Positions 38,441 to 48,147 of a stretch of DNA of 64,000 bases are shown in pieces (position 1 is the first letter of the stretch; each line of letters begins with the position of its first letter). The stretch comes from JAVWJP01 sp036638975 (GTDB taxonomy: Bacteria; Bacillota; Clostridia; Oscillospirales; Ruminococcaceae). Under the pieces are notes generated by a model. The model ran no database searches. It was given only the letters and a program-made list of their open reading frames with translations, and was not told the DNA's origin. The stretch spans positions 7,151 to 71,150 of the forward strand of contig JAVWJP010000009.1 in assembly GCA_036638975.1 (NCBI GenBank). Reading direction: 5' to 3'. Made by a program: the position numbers and the translations under genes.

Positions 38441-40322
38441 ATTTTGCTATAATAAATCTTCCATCTGTGCTTGGCGAAATACTGCCTTTTTTAAGGGCTT
38501 TTTCTAAAATTGTTCTTATTTTTATATCTGTTTTCTCTACCGAAGCCATTGCGTCCTCAGGCACGGTATGGTCCATAACTGCCACAGAATAAATACGTTT
38601 GGGGTCTACCTTTGTTTTATCATCGCCCACCGAAATATTTTTAATGCGGCTACCCGGAGCGGCTGACGGGTCATACTCCATGCTCATACCCGAGAAATAA
38701 TAAAACCAACCCGTGTGGTTGTTGTCAATCGGTATAGAATACTCTAAGGTGCGCAATAGGTCGGCTCCTGTCATTGTTGTTTTCCACAGTGTAGCGCTTT
38801 CATTTTTTCTCAAATCCGGTAAAATTCGTGTTAAATCTACGGCTGTTATGTCACCCTCGTACAGCTTTGCACTTACACCCTTACCGTTATATTTGCCGTC
38901 CTTGCCATTGTCTAAAAACAGTGCAATATCACAGCCGCTTTCCTCGCGCATGGCATCTGTTATAAAGTTGCCTGTTTCCATCAGCGAAAAGTCTTTTTCT
39001 GCCTCTCCTAAAACTACCTCTGTGTATATAAAAAGCGGGTTGGCATTTTGTTTATCCACCATGCGAGCCACATCTTCGCCGCTTAATGTGCCCTCCACCA
39101 TACCGGCAAGCCCCTTGCGCAGCGCGCCTTGAGCATTTTTAAGCACGGGGAACACAGAATAACGCCCATGCCTCAAGGCAGGCAAAATATCTGCAATCTC
39201 CGGTACAGCAGGCATAGGAACATTGTTTAGGCTTGAAATCATCGCCCCTGTATCTCCCAGCAGAGCAAGCTGCCCCTCGGCAGAGCTTATATAGTCCATA
39301 AGGCTCATAATTACATCATATTTTTCTTTGTTTTGCGGCTCTGCTATGTGCTTATTAAGCCCTATATAGCACACAGGGTAAAGACGCGCCCAGTCGCCTT
39401 CCGCACACGGATTAAAAAATGGCATAAGCCCAAATTCATCTGTACAGCCGTTGTAGCTCTGCCCCATACGTGCAATCAAAACAGAATCTTCAATCATTGC
39501 GCATTTGCGGTTAAATAACATATATTCCCTGTCAGAATAAGTAAGCTTTAAGTCATTTGGCTGCAAAACCTTACTGTCAATAAGCTTTTGAAAGGTATTC
39601 AGCGCGGGGGCAAAATGCTCGTAAAAGCTGCCCTTACCCTTGTCATAGTTTAACAGCCACTGAATATCGGCGGGTTTACTGAAGCACTCGGCAAGGCTGT
39701 AGCCCACAAAGGCGGTGTCCAGCACTTCTTCATTGCCAAGACCAAGCTGCAGCGAGCGTATTCCCGTTGCCTCAATTTGGCTGCATAGTGCAAGAAAGCC
39801 TTTAAAATCGGTTGGAACTGTCCAGCCATTTTCGCGGAACATCGTTTTATTGTAAACAATAGCGCGAACCTGCGAAGGACCCGGTAAATAGTACAGCTTA
39901 CCATCGCGAGAAATTGATTCTAAGCGAGCAGAATTATATAAACCGCTAAACGGCTGTGACGACAGGTCGAGCAAACGGTCCTCCCAATATTCTTCACCCA
40001 CCTCAAGCGGCCAGGTCATAACTATATCAGTTAGGTCATCGTGCTCTAAGCGTGCTTCATAGTCTGCAATTCCCATGTCTGAGGTGTAATTCCCAACTTG
40101 AATAATATCCAGCTTAGGCATTGCCTGCTCGGCTTTTTCTTCAAACATATTAATAGAAAAGGCGTTTTTAACAAGCACCGTAACCTGAATACGGTTTGGC
40201 TCAACGTGCTTTTGCGTAAGTACATCGGTACTCAAAGCTGTTTTACTTTTGCAACACGCAGGCATACACGCCAAAGAAGCGGCAAGAAACCCTGCCGCTA
40301 AGCTTATCATTTTTTTTTGCAT
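38439..40322 (-). CDS. extracellular solute-binding protein fused to a 5'-nucleotidase C-terminal domain
   Basis: A 627-residue exported protein. A signal peptide ends in a Cys-containing site (SLACMPAC), so it may be a lipoprotein. Residues ~45-420 resemble a family 1 solute-binding protein (GKLYYLPGPSQVRAIVYNKT; MFRENGWTVPTDFKGFLALC). Residues ~430-610 match the 5'-nucleotidase C-terminal (UshA-type substrate-binding) domain: ETGNFITDAMREESGCDIAL, then G-D-I-T-A-V-D-L, TGADLLRTLEYSI and YYFSGMSMEYD. The metallophosphatase half is missing, so it should bind rather than cleave. GGAGGTG precedes the ATG, which overlaps the stop of the GGDEF-EAL gene (TGATG). No permease is nearby. Confidence 0.83.
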   Translation of the reverse strand: MQKKMISLAAGFLAASLACMPACCKSKTALSTDVLTQKHVEPNRIQVTVLVKNAFSINMFEEKAEQAMPKLDIIQVGNYTSDMGIADYEARLEHDDLTDIVMTWPLEVGEEYWEDRLLDLSSQPFSGLYNSARLESISRDGKLYYLPGPSQVRAIVYNKTMFRENGWTVPTDFKGFLALCSQIEATGIRSLQLGLGNEEVLDTAFVGYSLAECFSKPADIQWLLNYDKGKGSFYEHFAPALNTFQKLIDSKVLQPNDLKLTYSDREYMLFNRKCAMIEDSVLIARMGQSYNGCTDEFGLMPFFNPCAEGDWARLYPVCYIGLNKHIAEPQNKEKYDVIMSLMDYISSAEGQLALLGDTGAMISSLNNVPMPAVPEIADILPALRHGRYSVFPVLKNAQGALRKGLAGMVEGTLSGEDVARMVDKQNANPLFIYTEVVLGEAEKDFSLMETGNFITDAMREESGCDIALFLDNGKDGKYNGKGVSAKLYEGDITAVDLTRILPDLRKNESATLWKTTMTGADLLRTLEYSIPIDNNHTGWFYYFSGMSMEYDPSAAPGSRIKNISVGDDKTKVDPKRIYSVAVMDHTVPEDAMASVEKTDIKIRTILEKALKKGSISPSTDGRFIIAK

Positions 40323-42640
40323 CAAAACACCTCCGTAGTAACTTCGCTGTCTTTAAGCGGTTCTATAGCCTCACCAAATGTAAGCTTTTCAAAATCCACA
40401 ATAGGCATTGGTCTTGCAAAATAATACCCCTGAATGTAGTCGCAGCCCAAGCGTTTAAGCATATCAACATGGTAGCGCGCCTCTACACCCTCGGCAACGG
40501 TTTTCATAGAAAGTGCGTGTGCCATGTTAATAATGGTGCCTACAACTGATTCTGTACGCGAAATATCCGCCTTTTCACTGCGGAAGAATATACCGTCCAG
40601 CTTTAACACATCTACAGCTATATCCTGTATAAGGTTAAGCGATGAATATCCGCTTCCAAAATCGTCCATAGAGCAGCTAAGCCCCAATTCATGGATATCA
40701 TCAATGGTCTTTGTAAGCTGCACTATGTCCTCAAACAGAACATTTTCTGTAAGCTCAATTTCTAAAAAAGCCGGCGGAATATTATATTTATTTAAGATAT
40801 TGCTGTACTGCTTTAAAAAGTCGAGAGTTTTTAGGTGTATGCGCGAGCAGTTTACAGAAACCCTTACAGGTGTCTTACCCGCTTTAAGCCAGCCGCTGAT
40901 AGTCTTGCAGACTTGCTCAAATACCCATAAATCGAGCTTGATGATAAAACCGTTTTTCTCAAAAAGAGCAATAAACTCATCGGGGAAAATCATACCGCAT
41001 ACAGGGCTGTTCCAACGCACCAGCGCCTCTGCACCACCTACATTTTCGTCATCGGTGCAATATTTAGGCTGAAGATACACCTCAAATTCTCTTTGCTCCA
41101 GCGCATTTGCCATCATGTCCTCAAGCTGCTTTTCGCGCAAAAGACGGCAACGCACCTGCTCGTCATATATTGTATAATGCAGCTGCTTACCAAGCTCATG
41201 CGGGGTTTCGCGCAAAGCAAGCTTTGCACGGTCAATCATATCCTGCATTGGCAATGTGGGGTCATCTATAACATAAACACCAAATTCAACATTTATAGGC
41301 AGCCATACACCGCCCTCTTCGTGCAGCGCAAGGTTATAGTTATCGTTCCAGGTCATCATGCGCTTTGCAAGGTTATCTTCGTCCTCGTAGCTTAGCAGCA
41401 CACAAAAATTGTCGGCAAAAATACGACCTATACATTCGTCTTTTGCAAGGTCTTTTTCAATACTTCTTAAAGCTGCCAACAAAATATCGTCACAAGCGGT
41501 TCGTCCAAGCTGCTCGTTGAGCATTTTAAATTTGCTTATATTTGTGTATATCAGCGCATAATGCTTAAAGCCAAATTCTTCCAGTAAGCCTCCCGCTTTA
41601 ACATAAAAACATTGTATAGTGTTACCGCCCGTAACGGGGTCTACGTAGGCTATTTGCTGTAGCTTGCGGTTATGCCTGTATGACGTAACCATTATAACAG
41701 ACAGTAAAGCACAAAATGCAAGGGTTATAAAAGTACAAAGCAGCAGCGTTACATTAAAAAACAGCTTCGATTTTGCATTGGCAACCGCCACAGGGACAAA
41801 TGTAAGCAGGTACCATTCCTGTGTTTTAAGTGGGGTATATGACATATACAGCGGCACGCCGCTAAATGTAAGCTCTGCCTGTCCTGCTTTCCCTTTAGAA
41901 ATATCCGTAAGTACTTTTTCAAGCCCTACCTTGCCCGCAAAGGGTACATCTGTAAATGATGATAGAATATTATAACCTGTCTGTGGGGCAGAAGGAGAGC
42001 TTGAACGGATTACAACAGTGCCGTCACGCCTTATTATATATCCATAGCCCTTGCCCTCAAAGGCAGTCATAGACAAAATTTTATCAAAAGTGGTAAGGTC
42101 AAAGCTGGCAACCAGTGCCGACATCTTTTTCCCGTCCATTACAAGCCTGTCAAGCGGTATGGCAAACACAACGCATTCCTTGCCGTTCAGCACCTGCGAG
42201 GTTGACATAGAGCGCTTTCTATCCACAATTGCCTCGTTTAGATATTCTGCTTCGGTAAGCCGTACATTATGCCCGTGCGAATCATAGGCGACTCCGTTTT
42301 CATCGACCACCAAAATGCGCTCAAAATTCCAATATTTCCGCTGGTCACGTACAACAGCGCTAAACTCGTCAAAGCTGCTGTTGCCATAGCTTTTAAGCAC
42401 CGTTGCTACAGTTCCCAAAATGGTAAAATTATCTTCAATGGTTTTACCCGCATTTACGCCTATTTGTTTTGATATTTCTTGCAAATAGTTGCCGCTTTCT
42501 TCTTTAACTGTTTCTTGAAGCTTGATATAATACTGAAAGCAGGCAAGGGCAACAGATACACAAAGCAGAGAAACAGCGGCAATAATTATAAAATAAGTGT
42601 GCCGACCATCATAACATAAGCGTTTCTTCCGCTTCATCAT
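40322..42640 (-). CDS. dCACHE-GGDEF-EAL protein, probable c-di-GMP phosphodiesterase
   Basis: A 772-residue membrane protein. A membrane helix near 18-36, an extracellular dCACHE sensor (~40-295) and a second helix (LLLCTFITLAFCALLSVIMV) lead to a GGDEF domain whose active site is degenerate (IFADNFCVLL), so it should not make c-di-GMP. The EAL domain (~510-755) has its key residues: GGAEALVRW, SVNCSRIHL, EIELTEN, MDDFGSGYSSL, KLDGIFF, AEGVE and QGYYFARP. It would hydrolyse c-di-GMP in response to an extracellular ligand. The adjacent, translationally coupled binding protein is a likely ligand carrier for the dCACHE domain. Confidence 0.93.
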   Translation of the reverse strand: MMKRKKRLCYDGRHTYFIIIAAVSLLCVSVALACFQYYIKLQETVKEESGNYLQEISKQIGVNAGKTIEDNFTILGTVATVLKSYGNSSFDEFSAVVRDQRKYWNFERILVVDENGVAYDSHGHNVRLTEAEYLNEAIVDRKRSMSTSQVLNGKECVVFAIPLDRLVMDGKKMSALVASFDLTTFDKILSMTAFEGKGYGYIIRRDGTVVIRSSSPSAPQTGYNILSSFTDVPFAGKVGLEKVLTDISKGKAGQAELTFSGVPLYMSYTPLKTQEWYLLTFVPVAVANAKSKLFFNVTLLLCTFITLAFCALLSVIMVTSYRHNRKLQQIAYVDPVTGGNTIQCFYVKAGGLLEEFGFKHYALIYTNISKFKMLNEQLGRTACDDILLAALRSIEKDLAKDECIGRIFADNFCVLLSYEDEDNLAKRMMTWNDNYNLALHEEGGVWLPINVEFGVYVIDDPTLPMQDMIDRAKLALRETPHELGKQLHYTIYDEQVRCRLLREKQLEDMMANALEQREFEVYLQPKYCTDDENVGGAEALVRWNSPVCGMIFPDEFIALFEKNGFIIKLDLWVFEQVCKTISGWLKAGKTPVRVSVNCSRIHLKTLDFLKQYSNILNKYNIPPAFLEIELTENVLFEDIVQLTKTIDDIHELGLSCSMDDFGSGYSSLNLIQDIAVDVLKLDGIFFRSEKADISRTESVVGTIINMAHALSMKTVAEGVEARYHVDMLKRLGCDYIQGYYFARPMPIVDFEKLTFGEAIEPLKDSEVTTEVF

Positions 42641-42822
42641 GCCTTGCCCCCCCTCTCTATCTAAAAATGCGTGAACCTTGTTTATTATAATATATTTTTA
42701 GCTACAAGACAAGCCGTTTTTGGCTTTTTTCGTATAAATGCGACCAATTCAAGACATATATTTTTAATATTGACATTTGATATGCCTGTTTTTTCTTTTA
42801 CTTGCAAAATTTGATGTATTGT

Positions 42823-42828
42823 TATAAT
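42823..42828 (+). promoter_or_regulatory. -10 box of the LytTR regulator operon
   Basis: A perfect TATAAT lies 37 bases before the GTG start; the -35 region is weak (ACTTGC at 17 bases). Confidence 0.45.
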
Positions 42829-42865
42829 ATTGCTGTATAACTATAAAGAAAGGTGTGTTTATGCC

Positions 42866-43588
42866 GTGCACATAGCCGTAGTTGATGACAATACAGCCGA
42901 CAGGGAAAACTTAGTTTCATATATAAAAAAATTTTCATATGAAAAAAACTACGAAATAAAAATCACTGTACATTCTCTTGGAGAAAACTTCTTGGAAGAC
43001 GACGACTTATCAACTCTTGATGTGGTGTTCTTAGACATATATATGGGCATAAAAAGCGGCATGGACGTGGCAAAAATTTTGCGTACCGAGCACCAATATG
43101 ACGGCATAATAGTTTTTTGTACCACCACCTCCGATTACGCCCTTGAGGGTTACAAGGTAAATGCCTTTAACTACATTTTAAAACCGTATACTTATAAAGA
43201 AATTGAGCTCACTCTTGACAATATTGCACGCTTACGCAACGAAAAGTCGCTTAGTATCCGCATAAAGGACGGCAGAGAATGGCGAAAAATTAAGCTCTGC
43301 GATATTTTATACATAGAAAAACAAGCAAACTACATTCATATACACACCACAGGCGAAACCCACACTGCACGTATGACTTTTAAAGAAATAGAGCAGATTC
43401 TTGCCCCGCACAGCCGTTTTACAAAGTGTGACAGGGGCGTTATAGTAAACCTGTTTAATGTAAGCGAGCTAAAGGACAATATAATAATAATGCAGAACGG
43501 CGACAAAGTACCTGTGAGCCGCCGAAATATTCCGTTTGTAAACGAGCAATATTTAAGCTTTATTTTTGATGAAATGGAAAAAGAGTAG
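42866..43588 (+). CDS. LytTR-family response regulator (AgrA-like)
   Basis: A 240-residue regulator. The receiver spans 1-125: IAVVDDNTADRE, phospho-Asp in DVVFLDIYMGIKSG, switch Thr in VFCTTTSDYA and Lys in YILKPYTY. The LytTR DNA-binding domain is at 135-235 (ILYIEKQANYIHIHTTGE; FTKCDRGVIVNLFNVSELKD). GTG is taken as start after AAAGGTG; an earlier in-frame TTG falls at the transcription start and is unlikely. The next gene is a GHKL kinase of the AgrC type, and LytTR-like direct repeats lie before the secreted protein gene after it. No AgrB/AgrD peptide genes are present. Confidence 0.9.
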   Translation: MHIAVVDDNTADRENLVSYIKKFSYEKNYEIKITVHSLGENFLEDDDLSTLDVVFLDIYMGIKSGMDVAKILRTEHQYDGIIVFCTTTSDYALEGYKVNAFNYILKPYTYKEIELTLDNIARLRNEKSLSIRIKDGREWRKIKLCDILYIEKQANYIHIHTTGETHTARMTFKEIEQILAPHSRFTKCDRGVIVNLFNVSELKDNIIIMQNGDKVPVSRRNIPFVNEQYLSFIFDEMEKE

Positions 43589-43613
43589 AAGTAAGGTTAG
43601 GAGGCTCTCTAAA

Positions 43614-44942
43614 GTGTATAACATTAATATATGGTGGCATATTCTACAGTTTTTTGTTTTTATGTGCCCTGTAGGCTACCTGATATTTAAAGTTTTTGAG
43701 GAAAACTTACGTGTGAACAAAATATTTTTTTTAGCTGTTTGGGCAACGTTTTTTGTTGTCGTTTCGCTTATTATAGCGGTAATGTTTACCGAGATTTCTC
43801 CTTACCGGCAGTTTGCCCCTGTAGGTGCTTTTTTGATTATTATTTTGGCACTTATTTCAGTTAAGCTGGTAATTAAGAAAAACTCTATAATGCTTTTGTT
43901 TATCCTTTTTGTTTTTCTTAATGCCCAGTACAATTCTATTTCTCTTGCATATGCAACGCTGGACCTGCGCATTATTCCAAGCTTTACTTCTTACGAATAC
44001 GGCGACCTTCTCATTATTTCGTCAGTATACATCATAGCGGCTATACCCGCGCTTTATTACCTGCTTGTAAAGCTTTATAAGCGCATTGTAGACTCCAACC
44101 ATGCCTCTCAAAAAATGAATTTTCTTTTCTGCTTGCCCGCAGGCTTTTATATATCTGTGTTCTTCCTTATGCAAACACGAGTGGAAAGCAACATAAGCGC
44201 TACAGCAAATATGCTTCTTCCCCTCCTAGTAATAGCTTTATGCGAATTTGGCTCGTACTACGCATCGCTGGAGGCAATTATCTCTGAGCATGATGCGGCA
44301 TTAGAGCGCGAAAAGCTGTACACGGCAAAAAACCAGCTTACCCTGTGGCAAGCGCAATATGAAAAGCTAGAGCTTAAAATAAGCTCTGAGGCGCGTATGC
44401 GACACGACTGGAAGCACCACATTATAACAGTTGTTGGTTTTGTTGAAAATAAAGATTTAGACGGCCTTAGCAGCTACCTAACCGAGTACAAAGAAAAGTT
44501 TTTTTCTGCGGACGAGCCGCCAATATGCGATATACCGCCGTTAGATATGCTGTTTCAATACTATAAGCGAAAGGCAGCCGAGCTTAACATAAACTTTTTT
44601 GTAAGCAATGTTTCGTTTGGGCAGTGCCTTGCCTCACCGTCCGATTTAACCGTGCTTTTTGGAAACCTCTTAGAAAACGCCTTTGATGCCTGTGTCAAAG
44701 CAACGGAGGGCGAAAAATATATTTCGCTAAAAATTAAAAGAAACAATACAGGTCTAATTACCGTGATATGTGAAAATAACTTTGACGGAGTTATAAACAA
44801 GCAGGACGGACAGCTGCTGTCACGAAAAAAAGCCGGTGGAATAGGTCTTTCTTCTATAGAAGACATAGCAAAAAAGTACAATGGCAAGGTGCGTCTTAAA
44901 ACCGAAAATAAAAAGTTTAAGGTTTATGTTGCTTTTAACTGA
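43614..44942 (+). CDS. AgrC-like GHKL sensor histidine kinase
   Basis: A 442-residue kinase with about six membrane helices in residues 5-225, a coiled linker, the HPK10-type phospho-acceptor in ARMRHDWKHHIITVVGFVEN near 265, and a GHKL ATPase with LFGNLLENAFDACVKATEG and GGIGLSSIEDIAKKYNG. Kinases of this class sense peptides or membrane signals and phosphorylate LytTR regulators such as the one encoded upstream. AGGAGG lies 9 bases before the GTG; an in-frame start inside the regulator gene is less likely. Ligand unknown. Confidence 0.9.
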   Translation: MYNINIWWHILQFFVFMCPVGYLIFKVFEENLRVNKIFFLAVWATFFVVVSLIIAVMFTEISPYRQFAPVGAFLIIILALISVKLVIKKNSIMLLFILFVFLNAQYNSISLAYATLDLRIIPSFTSYEYGDLLIISSVYIIAAIPALYYLLVKLYKRIVDSNHASQKMNFLFCLPAGFYISVFFLMQTRVESNISATANMLLPLLVIALCEFGSYYASLEAIISEHDAALEREKLYTAKNQLTLWQAQYEKLELKISSEARMRHDWKHHIITVVGFVENKDLDGLSSYLTEYKEKFFSADEPPICDIPPLDMLFQYYKRKAAELNINFFVSNVSFGQCLASPSDLTVLFGNLLENAFDACVKATEGEKYISLKIKRNNTGLITVICENNFDGVINKQDGQLLSRKKAGGIGLSSIEDIAKKYNGKVRLKTENKKFKVYVAFN

Positions 44943-45030
44943 TTGCACTAACATAAGCTATGCCGTATGAAAATAAATACCCTGTTTTTTATACAATGTA
45001 TACAAAATAAAAATTATATATATGCTATTG

Positions 45031-45061
45031 CACTGTTTATACCACCAAATGCACCGTTTGT
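45031..45061 (+). promoter_or_regulatory. LytTR-type direct repeats upstream of the secreted repeat protein
   Basis: CACTGTTTAT at 45031 and CACCGTTTGT at 45052 are direct repeats 21 bases apart, the geometry of AgrA-type sites (9 bp, 12-bp gap, 9 bp) and close to the LytTR half-site (A/C)C-GTT-N-(A/G)T. They end just upstream of a weak promoter. Confidence 0.65.
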
Positions 45062-45069
45062 ACCATTAT

Positions 45070-45098
45070 TCGACATCTGCGCATATTTCTGATAACTT
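45070..45098 (+). promoter_or_regulatory. weak, probably activator-dependent promoter
   Basis: TCGACA and TAACTT with a 17-base spacer, directly downstream of the LytTR-type repeats. Confidence 0.5.
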
Positions 45099-45146
45099 TA
45101 ATTAAGGTTGATTTTAATTTTAGCAATGAAAGGTACGATTGTCTTT

Positions 45147-46184
45147 ATGAAAAACAAAACATTTAAAATTCGGCTTTCTATTTTTATTGCATTTGTCATA
45201 ACTGCAAGTATATTTACGGTAACTCCGGCATTTGCAGTTGGTATGGTAACGGCGCCGGTTTCTTCACCCGCCGACACCCTCGCGGTTACACCGCAGTCCA
45301 CTTCCGTAACAGGCAAAATTTCATACATCGGTGCGGGCAAGCTTAGTATAATAACACAAGATGGCACAGAGCTTGAGTTTTATGTGGCTAACGCCGACAA
45401 AGACGGCTGCTATAACCTTGCAAAGGGTGAATATGCAACGGTCTATTTTGTGGGGGATACCGCAGACATACAAAACGCAAAGGTTTCTCGCATAGAGCAG
45501 CCTATACGAGAGCGCATTGTCACAGGCAAGGTTGTAGCAATAGGCATGAGCGCAATAACGATTGTGCCCACAGGCCTGCAAAATTCTGACGGTCTTAGCT
45601 TTCTTATGGACAATGTAGACACAACAGCTTTTAGAAACCTTAATGTAGGGCAGGAAGTAAACCTCTACTATATGGGCGTTTTAGATGAATACACTATGCA
45701 AAGCACCTATGCACTTCGCATAGAAAAAGCCTTTCCCGCCGCCGCTACAGGCAAAATAACAAATGTAACAGCATCTACGCTAAGCCTTGCAACACAGGCA
45801 GGACAAGAGCTTATATTTAATATTGCAAACGTCGATACCTCCGATTGCGGTGACCTTGCCGCAGGTAACTACGCCACAGTCTACTTTACCGGAGAAGCCA
45901 CAAGCAGCACACAGACGCAAACCGTTGCCATTTCGCACATAGAGCAGCCCGCAAAAGAAAACTCGCTCTCCGGTACTATAGATGCAGTTGGAATGAGCGC
46001 AATAACCATTATTCCAACAGGAAAGCAGCCGCGCGACGGAGTAAGCTTCTTAATGGACGGGGTTGACACTTCATCATGCACGGCGCTTGAGCACGGTGCA
46101 AAGGTTAAGCTTTATTACAAAGGTATACTTACACGAGATTCTGCGCTTAGTGCATATGCAACACGAGTAGTAACACAAAGCTAA
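45147..46184 (+). CDS. secreted protein with four OB-like repeats (A-B-A-B)
   Basis: A 345-residue exported protein. Signal peptide: KIRLSIFIAFVITASIFTVT, then PAFAVG. The mature protein consists of four ~70-residue beta-rich repeats. Repeats 1 and 3 share VTGKISYIGAGKLSIITQDG-type sequence and a closing YATVYF. Repeats 2 and 4 share IGMSAITIVPTG / VGMSAITIIPTG and SFLMD-x-VDT. So an A-B unit was duplicated. The repeats resemble DUF5666-like OB folds. No anchor is visible. The start is the ATG at MKNKTFK; upstream in-frame starts exist. It probably is the target of the adjacent LytTR system. Confidence 0.78.
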   Translation: MKNKTFKIRLSIFIAFVITASIFTVTPAFAVGMVTAPVSSPADTLAVTPQSTSVTGKISYIGAGKLSIITQDGTELEFYVANADKDGCYNLAKGEYATVYFVGDTADIQNAKVSRIEQPIRERIVTGKVVAIGMSAITIVPTGLQNSDGLSFLMDNVDTTAFRNLNVGQEVNLYYMGVLDEYTMQSTYALRIEKAFPAAATGKITNVTASTLSLATQAGQELIFNIANVDTSDCGDLAAGNYATVYFTGEATSSTQTQTVAISHIEQPAKENSLSGTIDAVGMSAITIIPTGKQPRDGVSFLMDGVDTSSCTALEHGAKVKLYYKGILTRDSALSAYATRVVTQS

Positions 46185-46225
46185 GCAGAAAACTAATTCA
46201 CCCTCCCAATCCCCTTTTATATATA

Positions 46226-46263
46226 AAAAAGCCGCGGCCCGTTAAAAGGCTGTGGCTTTTTTA
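46226..46263. terminator. bidirectional terminator
   Basis: AAAAAGCCGCGGCC pairs with GGCTGTGGCTTTTT (two G-T pairs) around 8 bases, between convergent genes. Confidence 0.85.
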
Positions 46264-46308
46264 TTTTACTTAAAGCTTATTATTTTATCTAACGGCTTTT
46301 TATCTAAG

Positions 46309-47862
46309 TTATGCTTTTGCCTGTGCCGCCTTTGCAATCTTCTTAGCCGAGAGCTTATGCAGTATTACAAGTGTTACAAGTAAGAGCACCGCAGACGAGC
46401 CAAAGGTAAGCCATACATTGGCATTTGTAAAGCCGGCAACAAGGTAGCCCACAAAGCAACAAGCAGCAACCACAAGCGCGTATGGCATCTGCGTAGAAAC
46501 GTGCTCTATATGGTTTACACCAGCGCCTGTCGATGATAGTATTGTTGTGTCCGAAATAGGCGAGCAGTGGTCACCAAAAACCGAGCCTGCAAGAGTTGCC
46601 GAGAGTGAAACTATTAAAAGGTTTGGTGCTATAGCGACACACACAGGCACAACAATTGGTATAAGTATGCCAAAAGTGCCCCAAGCAGTACCCATAGCAA
46701 ACGAGAGCCCCGCAGCTATTGCAAATATTATAGCAGGTATAAGCGCTGCCGGCATATTGCTGCCCTGTACAATATCGCGTACATATTCGCCTGTCGAGAG
46801 CAAATCGCGGCATACTCCGCTTATAGTCCATGCCAAAATAAGTATAATATCTGCCGGAACCATAGACTTTATGCCCTCCGTTATGCCGTCCATAAAGTCA
46901 CGGAAGGATATTATCTTGCGTGGGACAAACAGTACAAATGCTACAATCAAGGCTGCAAAGCCGCCCAACACAAGCGCCTCTGCGGCAACACAGTTACCAA
47001 ACGCCGCTGCAATATTACCCGCAATTGCAGGGTCGCTGCCCCAAAAACCGCCGTTATAGAGCATTGCAAGAATAGAAAAAACTATAAGAGCGCCTATTGG
47101 TATAAGCATATCAAAAACGCGTCCCTTGTCAGAAACCCTAGTGTTGCCGGTGCTAACCGTGTCTATAGCGCCTATATCGCCCTGCTGCGCTTTAATTTCG
47201 GCACGCTCCATAGGCCCGAAGTCTAAGTTTGTAACACACAGCGCCACAAGCATAACTATAGAAAGCAGCGCATAAAGGTTATATGGTATAGTTGCCACAA
47301 AAGCGGCAAGGTCACTGTCAAACTCGCCGGTTATACGCAGGTTAGAGCCAACTGCAGCCGCCCAGCTTGAAATAGGGGCTATAATACATACAGGCGCTGC
47401 CGTTGCATCTATAATGTAAGCAAGCTTTGCACGCGAAACATTGTACTTATCTGTGACAGGCTTCATAACAGTACCCACGGTAAGGCAGTTAAAATAATCA
47501 TCTATAAATATAAGACCGCCCAGCGCCGAAGTTGCAAGCAGTGCAGAACGCTTTGTTTTAAGCTTGCTGCCCGCCCATTGCCCATATGCGCGCGAACCGC
47601 CCGCCATAGTTACTACAACCACCAGCGCCCCCAAAAGCGCCAGAAACAACAAAATGTTCATGTCTATTCGTGTTGCCATAAGCTTAAACGTGGTTTCTAC
47701 AGTGCCAACCACAGGGTTAAGCCCCAAATTAAGAGAATAGATAAGCGTACCTGAGAGTATACCTATCATAAGAGATGATATTACCTCTTTTGTTATCAGC
47801 GCAAGGCTGATTGCTATTATCGGCGGAACTAGCGACAAAAAACCTACTTGAATCGCTTCCAT
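46309..47862 (-). CDS. NhaC-family Na+/H+ antiporter
   Basis: A 517-residue membrane protein with ~12 helices of the NhaC antiporter family, which expels Na+ (or an organic counter-substrate such as malate/lactate) against protons. Motifs include FIDDYFNCLTVGTVMKPVTD near 125, SSWAAAVGSNL near 165, SFAMGTAWGTFGILIPIVVP near 400 and GSVFGDHCSPISDTTILSST near 435, the family signature. AAAGGTGAGG precedes the ATG. No neighbour suggests the substrate. Confidence 0.9.
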   Translation of the reverse strand: MEAIQVGFLSLVPPIIAISLALITKEVISSLMIGILSGTLIYSLNLGLNPVVGTVETTFKLMATRIDMNILLFLALLGALVVVVTMAGGSRAYGQWAGSKLKTKRSALLATSALGGLIFIDDYFNCLTVGTVMKPVTDKYNVSRAKLAYIIDATAAPVCIIAPISSWAAAVGSNLRITGEFDSDLAAFVATIPYNLYALLSIVMLVALCVTNLDFGPMERAEIKAQQGDIGAIDTVSTGNTRVSDKGRVFDMLIPIGALIVFSILAMLYNGGFWGSDPAIAGNIAAAFGNCVAAEALVLGGFAALIVAFVLFVPRKIISFRDFMDGITEGIKSMVPADIILILAWTISGVCRDLLSTGEYVRDIVQGSNMPAALIPAIIFAIAAGLSFAMGTAWGTFGILIPIVVPVCVAIAPNLLIVSLSATLAGSVFGDHCSPISDTTILSSTGAGVNHIEHVSTQMPYALVVAACCFVGYLVAGFTNANVWLTFGSSAVLLLVTLVILHKLSAKKIAKAAQAKA

Positions 47863-48092
47863 AAAGAAAACCTCACCTTTGCAAAATATTTGGCTTAAAC
47901 CGCAAAAAAAGCCATATTTATTTCATTCACTTGATACGTCTGCTGACGTCAAAGCAATAAAATATAAAATAACACATAATATGCTTAAATTAAACAGTGC
48001 CATTGTACCACATTTTGCAAGTTATGACAATAAAAATTTCATAAATTTAATTATTATAGCAATCACAGCTTACATATGAACTGCTCTTAAAC

Positions 48093-48132
48093 AAAAAACA
48101 CGCCCTACTTTAAAAGTAAAGACGTGTTTTTT
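48093..48132 (-). terminator. terminator of the cardiolipin synthase gene
   Basis: AAAAAACACG pairs with CGTGTTTTTT; an inner CTACTTT/AAAGTA arm is possible. Confidence 0.75.
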
Positions 48133-48147
48133 AAGTGCTTTAATATG

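Noticed and set aside
47930..47955. Operator-like inverted repeat ACGTC-TGCT-GACGT upstream of nhaC
   Set aside because: A single short palindrome with no second copy and no clear relation to a promoter; not enough to call.
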